Shown here piece by piece: positions 1-8,581 of a DNA stretch of 20,247 nt; the stretch's first letter is position 1; every line of letters begins with the position of its first letter. The notes beneath the pieces are model-generated. The model searched no databases. It saw nothing but the letters and a program-made list of their open reading frames with translations, and had not been told where the DNA came from. The DNA lies in assembly GCA_032718475.1 (NCBI GenBank), contig JAUCBJ010008432.1:1-20247 (forward strand), in the 5' to 3' direction. This stretch comes from Nemertoderma westbladi. Taxonomy: Eukaryota; Xenacoelomorpha; Nemertodermatida; Nemertodermatidae. The position numbers and the translations under genes were made by a program.

Positions 1-138
1 AGCGATCGCTGATGGCATACTGCAGTCCTGTCGTACAGTTCTGTAGGTGGGCCTAAGAGTTCCTCTCTAGGGTTGCTAGGCAACCGTAATAACAAAGTTT
101 TGGGACTGTATAATATGTATGTCAGTGGGGCTGCCACA
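1..138 (-). repeat. 3' LTR, partial
   Basis: These 138 bases match 4159-4296 except G at 79 where the other LTR has T at 4237. The U3 end is present, with TGTGG on the minus strand at 138. About 52 bp of the far end lie beyond the window. The base that differs sits in the centre of the palindrome GGTTGCTAGGCAACC (71-85). Confidence 0.93.
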
Positions 139-155
139 TGACCCCCCCCCCCAGT
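139..155 (-). promoter_or_regulatory. Polypurine tract (plus-strand primer site)
   Basis: On the minus strand a run of 11 G (142-152) ends three bases before the 3' LTR. This is the position and composition expected of the polypurine tract that primes plus-strand DNA synthesis in LTR retrotransposons. Confidence 0.75.
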
Positions 156-166
156 CTCGAAACGTA

Positions 167-3100
167 TTAGAGATATTCAGGTGGACGGACCGTCCGGCCC
201 GATCGAGTTTGTACGGGCGGTTGGGCTGGGGTTGTTGGTCTTTGCGTTAGTACCGGCGGTGTAGGAGGTACCGGAGGTGCATTCGGGGGTCGACCTCGGC
301 GCCGCGGTTGGCCGAGAACGACCGGCTCGGTAAAATCGAGATGGGCCGGTTTGAGTCGGTCGACTGAAATCGTTTCAGTTCGACCGCCCATATCGATCTT
401 AAATGTTTTGGGTCCGGGGGTGAGGACCTTGTAAGGCCCCTCGTAGGGGCGTTCGAATGGCGTCCGGTGGGCGTCGCGCCGGACGAAAACGTAGGTAGCG
501 TCGTGGAGGTCCGGTGGAACCGACGACGGAGTCAGTCCGTGGCGTGACGTCGGTACCGGAGCGAACCGCCCGACCGTATCCCGGAGTTGAGGGAGGATCG
601 TGGACGGCGAGTGCTGGGCGCCTGTAGCCGGCGGAAGGAACTCGCCCGGGACGGTGAGGGGGGCACCGTAGACCAGCTCGGCGGAGGAGGTCCCCAAGTC
701 GTCCTTGGGAGCGGTCCGGATTCCGAGGAGAACCCACGGCAACTCGTCGACCCAATCGGGGCCGGTGAGCGAGGCCCGCAGGGCGGACTTTAGGTGGCGG
801 TGGAAACGTTCCACCAGTCCGTTCGCTTGTGGGTGGTAGGCCGTGGTGCGGTGCAGTTGGGTGCCCAGCAGCTGGTTGACGGCGGACCAGAGCTGGGAGG
901 TAAACTGCGAACCGCGGTCGGAGGAGAGATCCGCGGGGACGCCGAACCGAGATATCCAGATGGAGATGAGAGCCCGGGCGCAACTCTCGGTGGAGGTCTC
1001 GGTGAGGGGCACGGCCTCTGGCCACCGAGTGAACCGGTCTACCATCGTCAGCAGGTGAGTGAACCCGCGCGATGGTGGTAGAGGGCCGACCAGATCCACG
1101 TGGATGTGGTCGAACCGGCGGTGGGGGGTGGCGAAGGTGCCGAGGGGCGCGCGAACGTGGCGTTGCACCTTGGAAGACTGGCAAGGGATGCAGGTCTTCG
1201 CCCACTCGCCCACCTCTTTGCGGAGGCCGTGCCACACGAACCTGTCGGCGACGAGTTTCTTGGTGGTACGAGCGCCGGGGTGAGACAGGCCGTGTAGGGC
1301 GTCGAATACGCGCCGTCGCCAGGCGACGGGGACGACGGGGCGCGGGTGTCCGAGAGAAACGTCGCAAAGTAGAGTGGCGTTGGCGGGGGCGAGCGGGACG
1401 TCTTCCAGTTGGAGGCCGGACACGGCGGAGCGGTAGGTTGGCAGCTCGGGGTCGGCGAGTTGGGCAGCCGCCATAGCCGTGTAGTCGAGGCCGGGGAGGA
1501 GGGTTCGAACCGCGCTGACCGTAGTCCTGGAGAGCGCATCCGCCACACAGTTGTCTTTGCCAGCGACGTGTTCGATCGCCGTGGTGAACTCGGAAATGTA
1601 GGCGATGTGCCGTTGTAGCCGATTCGACCACGGGTCGCTGATCTTGGCGAATGCGAACGTCAGGGGTTTGTGGTCTGTGTAGGCGGTGAATACGCGGCCC
1701 TCCAGGTAGTACCGGAAGTGGCGAACAGCGAGGTACAGCGCGAGGAGTTCCCGGTCGAACGCGCTGTACTTCACCTCCGGGGGTCGAAGTTGGCGGCTGA
1801 AGAACGCCAGGGGGCGCCACGAGTCGCCGACGAGCTGTTCTAGAACGGCGCCCACCGCCGTGCCGGATGCGTCCACGGTGAGCGCCGTCGGTGCGTTGGC
1901 GTTGGGGTGGGCGAGCATCGTGGCATTGGCGAGGGCTTCCTTGGCGTTCCGGAACGCCGCCGCCATGTCGGGGGTCCAGTCGAGGGACTTGGGTTTACCG
2001 GCAAGGGCCGCGTAGAGGGGCCGCATGATGGCGGCGGCCGCGGGGACGAACCGATGATAGAAGTTCACCATCCCCACGAACTCCTGCAGGCCCTTGACGG
2101 TGGTCGGTTGGGTGAACTCACGGATGGCGGCGACCTTGTCGGGGAGCGGGTAGGCGCCGTGGGCCGAGATTCGGTGGCCGAGGAAGTCGATGGTCGACCG
2201 ACCGAACTCGCACTTGGCGAGGTTGATCACGAGGCCGTGTTCTTGGAGGCGCGCGAAGAGCTGACGGAGGTGGTCACGGTGTTCCTTAGGGGACCGACTC
2301 GCGACGAGGACGTCGTCTAGGTAGACGAAGAGGAAGTCGAGTCCCTGGCACACCGTGTCCATCAGTCTCTGGAAGGCCTGGGCCGCGTTTTTCAGCCCGA
2401 ACGGCATTCGAAGGAATTCAAACAGGCCGAACGGGGTTATAACCGCGGTCTTGGCGATGTCGGCCTCGGTTACGGGGATCTGGTGGTAGCCGCGCACCAG
2501 ATCGATCTTAGAAAAGATCTTCGCCCCAGCCAGTCTGGAGGAGAAGTCCTGGATATGGGGGATGGGGTACCGGTCCGGAATCGTGGCGTCGTTGAGGCGT
2601 CGGTAGTCGCCACACGGCCGCCATCCACCCGAGGGTTTAGGGGCCATGTGGAGGGGTGACGCCCATGGACTATTGGACCGGCGGATGATCCCCATCTCCT
2701 CCATCGTCCGGAACTCGTCCCGCGCGATCTCGAGTTTGTCTGGAGGCAGACGACGGGCGCGGGAGTAGACCGGGGGTCCCTCGGTGGGGATGTAATGTTC
2801 GACCCCGTGTTTCGCGGTGGGGTCGGAGAACCGAGGGATCGTAATATCGGGGAACTCGGCGAGGAGCCGAGCGAACTCGTCGTCCGAGGCGGTGACAGAA
2901 CCGAGGTGGGGGGCGTGGCCCGTAGTCCGCCCGCACGGGATCGAGGTCAACGTCTCGGCGTCGACCAGACGACGGCCTCTCAGGTCGACCAACATGTTGT
3001 TCGCTCGGAGGAAGTCGGCTCCGAGGAGAGGCTGGGCGACGTCGGCCGCGATAAACTTCCACTGGAAACGGCGGGAGTGGAAGTCGAGTTTGACGGAGCG

Positions 3101-3517
3101 GTGGCCGTACGTTCGAATGTACGTTTTGTTGGCGGCGATGAGGGGCGGCCCGCTCTGTCCCGAACGTTCCTCGCGAGTCGTCGCGGGAATAACGCTTACC
3201 TCCGCCCCAGTGTCGACCAAGAAGCGTTGCGCGGAAACGCGGTCCCAGGCAAACAGCAGCAGGTCGGTGTGGCCGGCCGTTGTAGCTGCTACAAACGGCC
3301 GGCCGGGGCGTTTCCCTGGTAACTGCAGGGCGGGCGGCACTTCCTGGCTGTGGGGCCGAACGTCTGGTGATAATAGCACCAGTCCGGGTTCGAGTTCGGG
3401 GCCCGCGGGGCGGGAGTCGATGCCGACGAGGAGTTCTTGCCGGTTCGCTGCGGCGGGACCGGCGTCGGTTTCCTGACAGCGTGGGCCGCGAGTGAGGTCT
3501 GCCGGGAGGCCTCCCAC
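167..3517 (-). CDS. pol: Ty3/gypsy pol polyprotein (PR-RT-RNaseH-IN)
   Basis: The frame is open for 1116 residues. It is probably entered by -1 frameshifting at 3310-3316, so the ATG at 3517, which overlaps gag, need not be used. Domains by residue from that ATG are as follows. The aspartic protease has DTGA at 102-105 and a LLGADFL flap-side motif near 164. The reverse transcriptase has KIDL around 336-339 and FVYLDD at 397-402. The RNase H has TVDAS (D549), E590 and YTDHKP (D615). The integrase has the HHCC zinc motif H742, H746, C776, C779 and catalytic D808, D867, E903 with the standard 35-residue last spacing. A GPY module (1027-1029) and a basic, proline-rich tail follow. There is no chromodomain. 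All catalytic residues are present and no stop interrupts the frame, so the enzyme set looks intact. It converts the element RNA to cDNA and inserts it into host chromosomes. Confidence 0.96.
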   Translation of the reverse strand: MGGLPADLTRGPRCQETDAGPAAANRQELLVGIDSRPAGPELEPGLVLLSPDVRPHSQEVPPALQLPGKRPGRPFVAATTAGHTDLLLFAWDRVSAQRFLVDTGAEVSVIPATTREERSGQSGPPLIAANKTYIRTYGHRSVKLDFHSRRFQWKFIAADVAQPLLGADFLRANNMLVDLRGRRLVDAETLTSIPCGRTTGHAPHLGSVTASDDEFARLLAEFPDITIPRFSDPTAKHGVEHYIPTEGPPVYSRARRLPPDKLEIARDEFRTMEEMGIIRRSNSPWASPLHMAPKPSGGWRPCGDYRRLNDATIPDRYPIPHIQDFSSRLAGAKIFSKIDLVRGYHQIPVTEADIAKTAVITPFGLFEFLRMPFGLKNAAQAFQRLMDTVCQGLDFLFVYLDDVLVASRSPKEHRDHLRQLFARLQEHGLVINLAKCEFGRSTIDFLGHRISAHGAYPLPDKVAAIREFTQPTTVKGLQEFVGMVNFYHRFVPAAAAIMRPLYAALAGKPKSLDWTPDMAAAFRNAKEALANATMLAHPNANAPTALTVDASGTAVGAVLEQLVGDSWRPLAFFSRQLRPPEVKYSAFDRELLALYLAVRHFRYYLEGRVFTAYTDHKPLTFAFAKISDPWSNRLQRHIAYISEFTTAIEHVAGKDNCVADALSRTTVSAVRTLLPGLDYTAMAAAQLADPELPTYRSAVSGLQLEDVPLAPANATLLCDVSLGHPRPVVPVAWRRRVFDALHGLSHPGARTTKKLVADRFVWHGLRKEVGEWAKTCIPCQSSKVQRHVRAPLGTFATPHRRFDHIHVDLVGPLPPSRGFTHLLTMVDRFTRWPEAVPLTETSTESCARALISIWISRFGVPADLSSDRGSQFTSQLWSAVNQLLGTQLHRTTAYHPQANGLVERFHRHLKSALRASLTGPDWVDELPWVLLGIRTAPKDDLGTSSAELVYGAPLTVPGEFLPPATGAQHSPSTILPQLRDTVGRFAPVPTSRHGLTPSSVPPDLHDATYVFVRRDAHRTPFERPYEGPYKVLTPGPKTFKIDMGGRTETISVDRLKPAHLDFTEPVVLGQPRRRGRPPNAPPVPPTPPVLTQRPTTPAQPPVQTRSGRTVRPPEYL
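3271..3316 (-). promoter_or_regulatory. -1 programmed ribosomal frameshift signal (gag-pol)
   Basis: On the minus strand the heptamer GGGAAAC (3310-3316) is read G GGA AAC in the gag frame, the X XXY YYZ form needed for tandem -1 slippage. A 5-nt spacer GCCCC (3305-3309) follows. Then comes a hairpin of 9 bp (GGCCGGCCG with CGGCCGGCC, 3296-3304 and 3271-3279) plus 6 bp (3289-3294 and 3280-3285), with one bulged base (3295) and a 3-nt loop. A -1 shift here moves the ribosome from the gag frame into exactly the frame of pol. The gag stop is 18 nt after the heptamer. GGGAAAC is a known -1 slip site in some retroviruses. Confidence 0.85.
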
Positions 3518-4001
3518 AGCGCGTCGGCCCGGTCCGCAACCCTGTCGAGGTCGCGGAAGTCCTCCTCCGCGAGTTGGAGGCGGATTGCGGCGGGCATCTG
3601 CCGGAGGAAGGCCTCCTCGAAGAGGAGTCCCGCGTTGTCGTCGCCGAGGAGCGCCTGCATTTCCCCGAGGAGTTGCGAGGGGCGCCGGTCACCGACTGAC
3701 CGAGGCCGTCGAGGTCCCAGAGTCGGGCTGCGCGCTCGCGTCGGGAGAGCCCGAAGGCCTTGAGAAGTTGGCCTTTGAGTTTGAGGTACTTCTCAGTAGC
3801 GGGAGGGTTCTGGATGAGTTTTAGGAGGCGAGCGGCTGTCTCCTGGTCGAGGGCCCCCACCACGTAATAATATTTTGTAGCGTCCTCGGTGATGCTGCGA
3901 ATGTGGAACTGTGCCTCCGCCTGGGCGAACCACACCTCGGGTTGGGTGGTCCAGAACGGAGGCAGCTTAATAGAAACGGCGTTGGCGGTCGCTTCGGCCA
4001 T
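3289..4001 (-). pseudogene. gag: gag polyprotein, split over two reading frames
   Basis: Gag is the structural protein that forms the cytoplasmic virus-like particle. It starts at ATG 4001 (MAEATANAV...). About 100 residues in the first frame have the character of a retrotransposon matrix/capsid: PPFW...PEVWFAQAEAQF, then a YYVVGAL segment and a LLKAFGLS helix. Near 3690-3705 the similarity moves to another frame, which continues to the stop at 3289 and ends in a CCHC-like stretch ([18 protein letters not shown]). The original frame runs on to 2670 but is low-complexity Arg/Pro/Ser noise. At the switch point ACCGA occurs twice, 8 bp apart (3691-3695 and 3699-3703), consistent with an 8-nt duplication that broke the frame. 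The gag stop TAG (3289-3291) lies inside the frameshift-stimulating stem. Confidence 0.85.
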
Positions 4002-4070
4002 TGTCTGATTGTCGTCAACACAGTTTCGGTGGCTGATCAGTTTGATTGCAGGATCATGCTGCGAGTCGCG

Positions 4071-4105
4071 GTCTCAAGAGTTCGTCTTGAGACGCTGGGT
4101 CACCA
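4071..4105 (-). promoter_or_regulatory. Primer binding site and adjacent leader hairpin
   Basis: One base after the 5' LTR the minus strand reads TGGTGACCCAGCG (4093-4105). It starts with TGG as expected for pairing with a tRNA 3' CCA end; I do not assign the tRNA. Overlapping its end, GTCTCAAG and CTTGAGAC form an 8-bp stem with a 7-nt loop (4071-4093). A hairpin beside the primer site could take part in packaging or priming, but that is inference. Confidence 0.65.
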
Positions 4106-4106
4106 A

Positions 4107-4296
4107 TGTGGAGATGGCGTCTAGCCACGAAATGAGAACGTATGTAGACTCAAGTTCGAGCGATCGCTGATGGCATACTGCAGTCCTGTCGTACAGTTCT
4201 GTAGGTGGGCCTAAGAGTTCCTCTCTAGGGTTGCTATGCAACCGTAATAACAAAGTTTTGGGACTGTATAATATGTATGTCAGTGGGGCTGCCACA
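4107..4296 (-). repeat. 5' LTR, 190 bp
   Basis: On the minus strand the LTR begins TGTGG and ends CCACA, the usual TG...CA ends with a 5-bp inverted repeat. Positions 4159-4296 are repeated as 1-138 with one mismatch. A TATA-like stretch (ATATTATACAG on the minus strand, around 4264-4276) could be the core promoter, which is an inference. A palindrome GGTTGCTATGCAACC lies at 4229-4243. The LTR is unusually short for the family. Confidence 0.93.
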
Positions 4297-4576
4297 ATAC
4301 TGACTATTTCTTATTTCATATACATACAGTGCTACTGTACTGTAGCCCTACTGTATTAACCATCGGAAATGATTTTCTAGATCACAAATTTGATAACTAC
4401 TAATTTTATTTATAATAGTCCTATCGCCTTACTCAAGCAATATAAAACTGTCTACCGGTAGAACACATTAATTACTCAGGGGGTACTACTGTACTTCGCC
4501 CTGTCGACACCCCTGTCATTTTTAGTGCTTTTTTGATATTGGTGCATGTTCTAGTTCTAGAATATTAGGAGATATA
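4297..4576. other. AT-rich flank, no gene seen
   Basis: This is unique-looking AT-rich sequence right of the LTR element with no supported reading frame. It includes TACCGGTA-type palindromes (around 4454) and a TTCTAG-rich stretch (4545-4562) resembling the motif of the neighbouring repeats. Confidence 0.5.
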
Positions 4577-5125
4577 TTTTTTATGGTAGCTAGTGTTTCT
4601 TTTCCTAGCTAGTATTTTTTGAAATTTTAAAACTGGGTAAAAAATTTATTTTTTTATTTGTTATTGGTTAGTGTTTTAGGACATTACTATATAATATACT
4701 TTATACTGTATTATGTTAGCTCGTGTTTTTTTTACTGGCATTAGTGTGGCCTAGGTGCCCACTTTTTGTAGCATGAGCATTAATAGCTAATTATTTTATA
4801 AATGTTATAGAACATGTGTTAGCTATCAATTTTGATAAATATTTTTGTTCTAGAACACTCTTAACAGTTCTTTTAATTTTTATACTAGCTAATGTTTTCA
4901 ACTTTTTTTTATAGGCCTAAATGTTACAAAAATAAGAAAGTGAGTTAGTATCAATTAAATCCTATGGAAAAAAACACACTTCTTAAAACACTAGCTACCA
5001 TACAAAAAAAACTTACATCCTATTGTGTCAAATTTTTGTTCTAGAACAAAAAACTTCACACGATAATAGTCATTTTCACATGAAAAAATTGGTCAAAAAG
5101 TATGCCCCCAGGCCACACTAATGCC
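4577..5125. repeat. Interleaved inverted repeats in AT-rich DNA
   Basis: Two inverted pairs can be read. In the first, 4577-4598 (ATGGTAGCTAGTGTTT) pairs with 4986-5009. In the second, 4737-4768 (GGCATTAGTGTGGCCT core) pairs with 5094-5125. The pairs are interleaved rather than nested. The palindrome TGTTCTAGAACA occurs exactly at 4846-4857 and 5037-5048. I see no reading frame. This is probably one or more degenerate MITE or foldback elements. Confidence 0.6.
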
Positions 5126-5940
5126 ATTTTACTATACTAGCTAGTATTACTTTTAAAAAAAATATAAAAAAAATTGTGAAAACAATGATATTTCAGAATT
5201 AAACTGTTGCATAATATATTGTATGGATGATAAAAATAAAATAAAATATTGAGGGTCTAAATAAATCTTTTAAATAAATAAATATTTCGTACGTAATTAA
5301 TAGCTAAATTATTATTACTATTTGTATATAAAATGTTCCATAACATGTTGGGTATTAATTTTTAAAAAAATTATTGTCTATGACGAATATTTTTTGTTCT
5401 GGCACATTTTTTAGACAAAATCTGAATTCTATTTAAAACGCACGGGATCGTTCTAAAACGTGTATGAATAAATTTTATATTAATAGCTAACATGTTCTGG
5501 AACATTTTCTATACAAATAGTAATAAGAACTAGCTACTACAAAATATTTATAAAAGGAAGTAGGATGTCGGAACCAGGGTACTGCACCAGTATCGGAACC
5601 AGTGCCGGAAATTACTAGCTAAATCTAACTAAAATACAAGCTTCTCTTCTAGGCCGTATAAATATGGTAGGCCATCATATGGTATTATAGTACTTTATTT
5701 ACGCAATAATTTTTATTGTCCGTTTAAATCCTTTTTTTGTCCTTTTTTTTTTATTTTTTATGTCCTCAAAAAGTCTAATGTTAGGTTCCATGCTACCGGT
5801 TTCTCTACTGCTGTTCTCTCAGGCTATCAGTACCGGTATTAGTATATATAGCACTATTTTGCTGTATTGTATGTACAGATGTAGGTATAAAGCAGGTATT
5901 TCTGTATTTTAGTACCGGTACCGGCACCGGTACTGCTATA
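5126..5940. other. AT-rich noncoding sequence
   Basis: No supported gene. It has several TAGCTA-type motifs, a one-mismatch TGTTCTGGAACA (5493-5504) and a GTACCGGTACCGGCACCGGT cluster near 5913-5934. It appears to continue the degenerate repeat material to its left. Confidence 0.5.
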
Positions 5941-6026
5941 GGCCTACTGTGTAGCCTACCATTTAAATACGGTAATGGTAGGCCTACTGTGTAGCCTACC
6001 ATTTAAATACGGTAATGGTAGGCCTA
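5941..6026. repeat. 40-bp tandem duplication
   Basis: A unit starting GGCCTACTGTGTAGCCTACC is repeated exactly at 5941-5980 and 5981-6020, and a third copy begins (GGCCTACC). Each unit contains the self-complementary pair GTAGGC/GCCTAC and a TTTAAATA core. The identical copies indicate a recent duplication. Confidence 0.9.
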
Positions 6027-6184
6027 CCGGTTGTGCTAATAAATTTTAAATAATTGATATGCCAAACTGGATTGCAGGATTGTGGAAAATGTGGATATAC
6101 CTTTCACATAATTTAGGCCTATTACTGTATTAGTTTTATAATCAATAATGGATCATGACTACTGTCTGAGTAGTGTTACGGATA
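6027..6184. other. Intergenic sequence, nothing recognised
   Basis: AT-rich sequence between two tandem repeats, with no coding potential and no further structure that I can see. Confidence 0.5.
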
Positions 6185-7122
6185 ACCTGCTCCTTTCCCT
6201 GATTTGGTAAAGTGACTGTTTTGGTTTTGATTGCTTGATTGTTTTGGTTAGAAAATCCGGCCTTAACCTGCTCCTTTCCCTCAATTAGTTAAGTGATCGT
6301 TTATTGTTTTGGTTAGAAAATCCCGCCTCTGTAACCTACTCCTTTCCCTCAATTGGTAATGTTATCGTTTATTGTTTTGGTTAGAAAATCCCGCCTCTGT
6401 AACCTGCTCCTTTCTCTCAATTGGTAATGTTATCGTTTATTGTTTTGGTTAGAAAATCCCGTCTCTGTAACCTGCTCCTTTCCCTCAATTAGTTAAATGA
6501 TCGTTTATTGTTTTGGTTAGAAAATCCCGCCTCTGTAACCTGCCCCTTTCCCTCAATTAGTTAAATGATCGTTTATGGTTTTGGTTAGAAAATCCCGCCT
6601 CAGTAACGTGCTCCTTTCCCTGAATTGGTGAAGTGACCGTTTATTGTTTTGGTTAGAAAGGCCCGCCTCTGTAACCTGCCCCTTTCCCTCAATTAGTTAA
6701 ATGATCGTTTATTGTTTTGGTTAGAAAATCCCGCCTCAGTAACCTGCTCCTTTCCCTCAATTAGTTCAGTGATCGTTTATTGTTTTGGTTAGAAAATTCC
6801 GCCTCTGTAACATGTCCCTTTCCCTCAATTAGTTAAATGATCGTTTATTGTTTTGGTTAGAAAATCCCGCCTCTGTATCCTGCTCCTTTCCCTCAATAAG
6901 TTAAGTGATCGTTTATTGTTTTGGTTAGAAAATCCCGCCTCTGTAACCTGCTCCTTTCCCTCAATTAGTTAAGTGATCGTTTATTGTTTTGGTTAGAAAA
7001 TCCCGTCTCTGTAACCTGCTCCTTTCCCTGATTTGGTAAAGTGACTGTTATTGTTTTGGTTAGAAAACTCGGCCTTGACCTGCACCTTTCCATCAATTGG
7101 TAATTGTTTTTGGCTATAAAAT
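6185..7122. repeat. 68-bp minisatellite, about 14 units
   Basis: Units beginning AACCTGCTCCTTTCCCTCAA and ending near AGAAAATCCCGCCTCTGT start at 6185, 6265, 6333, 6401, 6469, 6537, 6605, 6673, 6741, 6809, 6877, 6945, 7013 and 7077. From 6333 to 7013 the spacing is exactly 68 bp ten times in a row. The first unit (80 bp) and the 7013 unit share the variants GATTTGGTAAAGTGACTGTT and CGGCCTT, so both array edges are of one variant type. No frame stays open through the array. Confidence 0.95.
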
Positions 7123-7687
7123 GAGTGTTTTGCTACGTCATGTGGTAATCGATTATCGACAACAACCACAAACTATTAAATATAGAGTCTTTTTACCACA
7201 GGCGCATATAGAAATCTATCTCATATAGTCTATAAATCATGGAATCATGGAATGTTTTGGCACAGGCATAGTGAAATCAACTGTCTGACAGTCCAGAAAT
7301 CAGCAGTCTGACAGTTTGAAGAAATACATACATAAAAAGTCATTAAACGAACAATAAAAGTCATTAAAAGGACAACAAAAGTCATTATGCATAATTCGTA
7401 AAAAAAATGACAAAAAAAGTCAAATAAAAGGACATAAAAAATCACTGCCCTTTATTTATAAGTATATGTACAGTTTGTTTTGTTGAACAGTAGGCCTATT
7501 CCAGAATATATAACCGCAATGGAAACAATTAGGAAATATTTAATACGAATTATAGACCTTCGGCAGAGGAGTTTAGTTTTCAAGATTAAATTCTAAAGTT
7601 GAAAGTGGCATGTTTTTGCAAAATACCAGGGCTATTTAAATGCCAAATAATTAGGATGAAAAACAGTATGTACCCTATCATATACGC
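7123..7687. other. AT-rich noncoding sequence with short tandem motif
   Basis: No supported gene. About three loose copies of a roughly 21-bp motif, AAAAGTCATTAAAAGGACAA, occupy 7335-7400, followed by A-rich sequence. A reading frame on the minus strand over it is a low-complexity shadow. Confidence 0.5.
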
Positions 7688-8207
7688 TTTTATTCTTAAA
7701 TTGTTACTTTTTCTCTCGAATATACCACAAAATCGGGAGAAAAAGTAACCCATAGGATTGCATTGATTTTACTTTTTTTCCCGGCGAAAAAGGTAAAGTA
7801 AAATATTTTTGGTGGAATTTCTTAAATTTTATTATATATATATTGAAAGAGCATCGGCGCAGAAAAGGTTTGCAAGTAATTTGAACAAAATCCATTCACA
7901 CACTCAAAAGTTATTGCAATTTTAGTGTCTCCAAAGCGAACTCCAAATCGGAACTCAATATCCAATATTGGTTTATGTTGTTTAGCGGATCTCTAGTTAC
8001 GTGATAAATATTCGAGAACACTATTTGTTTTAACAATGAGTAAGGCAGCATCAGGAGTTGAAGAGTTCAATAATATGAATTGCAGTAACTATGGAAGCAA
8101 TATAGTTAAATCCTGCAGTTTTCAATTAATTTTGTAACACTATATCGCTGTACGTTTTACAGTATTAAAGTATTAAGCAACAAAAAAGTACCAATTTAAG
8201 AATAAAA
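7688..8207. mobile_element. MITE-like element with 26-bp terminal inverted repeats
   Basis: Left end 7688-7713 (TTTTATTCTTAAATTGTTAC...) matches the reverse complement of 8182-8207 at 24 of 26 positions. The roughly 520-bp body is AT-rich and shows no transposase. Just inside the left end a second hairpin (GTTACTTTTTCTC paired with GAGAAAAAGTAAC, about 7703-7750) is visible. This is a non-autonomous DNA transposon pattern. I could not find a clear target-site duplication, and the superfamily is unassigned. Confidence 0.6.
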
Positions 8208-8212
8208 TTACG

Positions 8213-8321
8213 TATTACATGGGAAAAAAACGTAAAACATTTTTTTCAATATTCTCTCGACCCATTATTAACCTCGCTGAAAAAAAAAGAAAAAAAAGTT
8301 CTACTTTTTTCCCATGTAATA
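8213..8321. repeat. Short inverted repeat around A/T tracts
   Basis: TATTACATGGGAAAAAA (8213-8229) is the exact reverse complement of TTTTTTCCCATGTAATA (8305-8321). The 75-bp interior includes A-rich runs. It lies directly beside the 7688-8207 element and may be an outer or nested part of it. Confidence 0.6.
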
Positions 8322-8561
8322 AATAATTTTTATGCGCTTCTTTAAGCGTTTTCATGTATTAATTGTTAGTGTTATATTATGTGTGTGTATATTCTGTATT
8401 TTACTGAACTTTAGGAATATTTATCTTAAATTGTTTCAATAATCGGCAATTAAAGATAATTATTCATTCGTATATTTATTATTTATAGTGTTTCACGATG
8501 TTTTGTAAGTAAATAGCTTCACCCTTGTGCGCACCACTCCACCTCCAGCTAGGTGGTAAAA
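8322..8561. other. AT-rich noncoding sequence
   Basis: No reading frame or repeat recognised. It leads into the G tract. Confidence 0.5.
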
Positions 8562-8581
8562 GGGGGGGGGGGGGGGGGGGG
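8562..8581 (+). repeat. Homopolymer run of 20 G
   Basis: Twenty uninterrupted G on the plus strand, followed by CGGGTG. Such a run can form G-quadruplexes and is also prone to sequencing length error. Confidence 0.97.

Larger units (their letters stand above)
1..4296 (-). mobile_element. Ty3/gypsy LTR retrotransposon, 3' LTR truncated by window edge
   Basis: The element reads right to left: 5' LTR (4107-4296), primer binding site (about 4093-4105), gag (from 4001), pol (to 167), polypurine tract (141-152) and partial 3' LTR (1-138). The internal region is about 3.97 kb, short for a gypsy element, and there is no env-like frame. The domain order protease, RT, RNase H, integrase defines Ty3/gypsy. 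Comparable LTR sequence differs at one base in 138 (79 versus 4237), which implies a recent insertion. The body is clearly more GC-rich than the AT-rich flank that starts at 4297. The target-site duplication cannot be checked because the left end lies outside the window. Gag is frame-disrupted while pol is open, so this copy probably cannot move by itself. Confidence 0.96.

Noticed and set aside
399-1820. Long open frame of 473 residues on the minus strand, overlapping pol
   Set aside because: It is an alternative frame of the GC-rich pol gene, rich in Arg/Pro with no domains; a shadow.
1907-2320. Plus-strand open frames within 587-3824
   Set aside because: All are antisense shadows of the retrotransposon genes; high GC lengthens chance frames.
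2670-3690. C-terminal 340 residues of the 443-residue frame starting at 4001
   Set aside because: After the frame break it reads Arg/Pro/Ser-rich noise overlapping protease and RT coding sequence; only the first ~100 residues are Gag.
7335-7445. Possible CRISPR-like short repeats
   Set aside because: The repeats are degenerate, directly adjacent without spacers, and the context is animal DNA.
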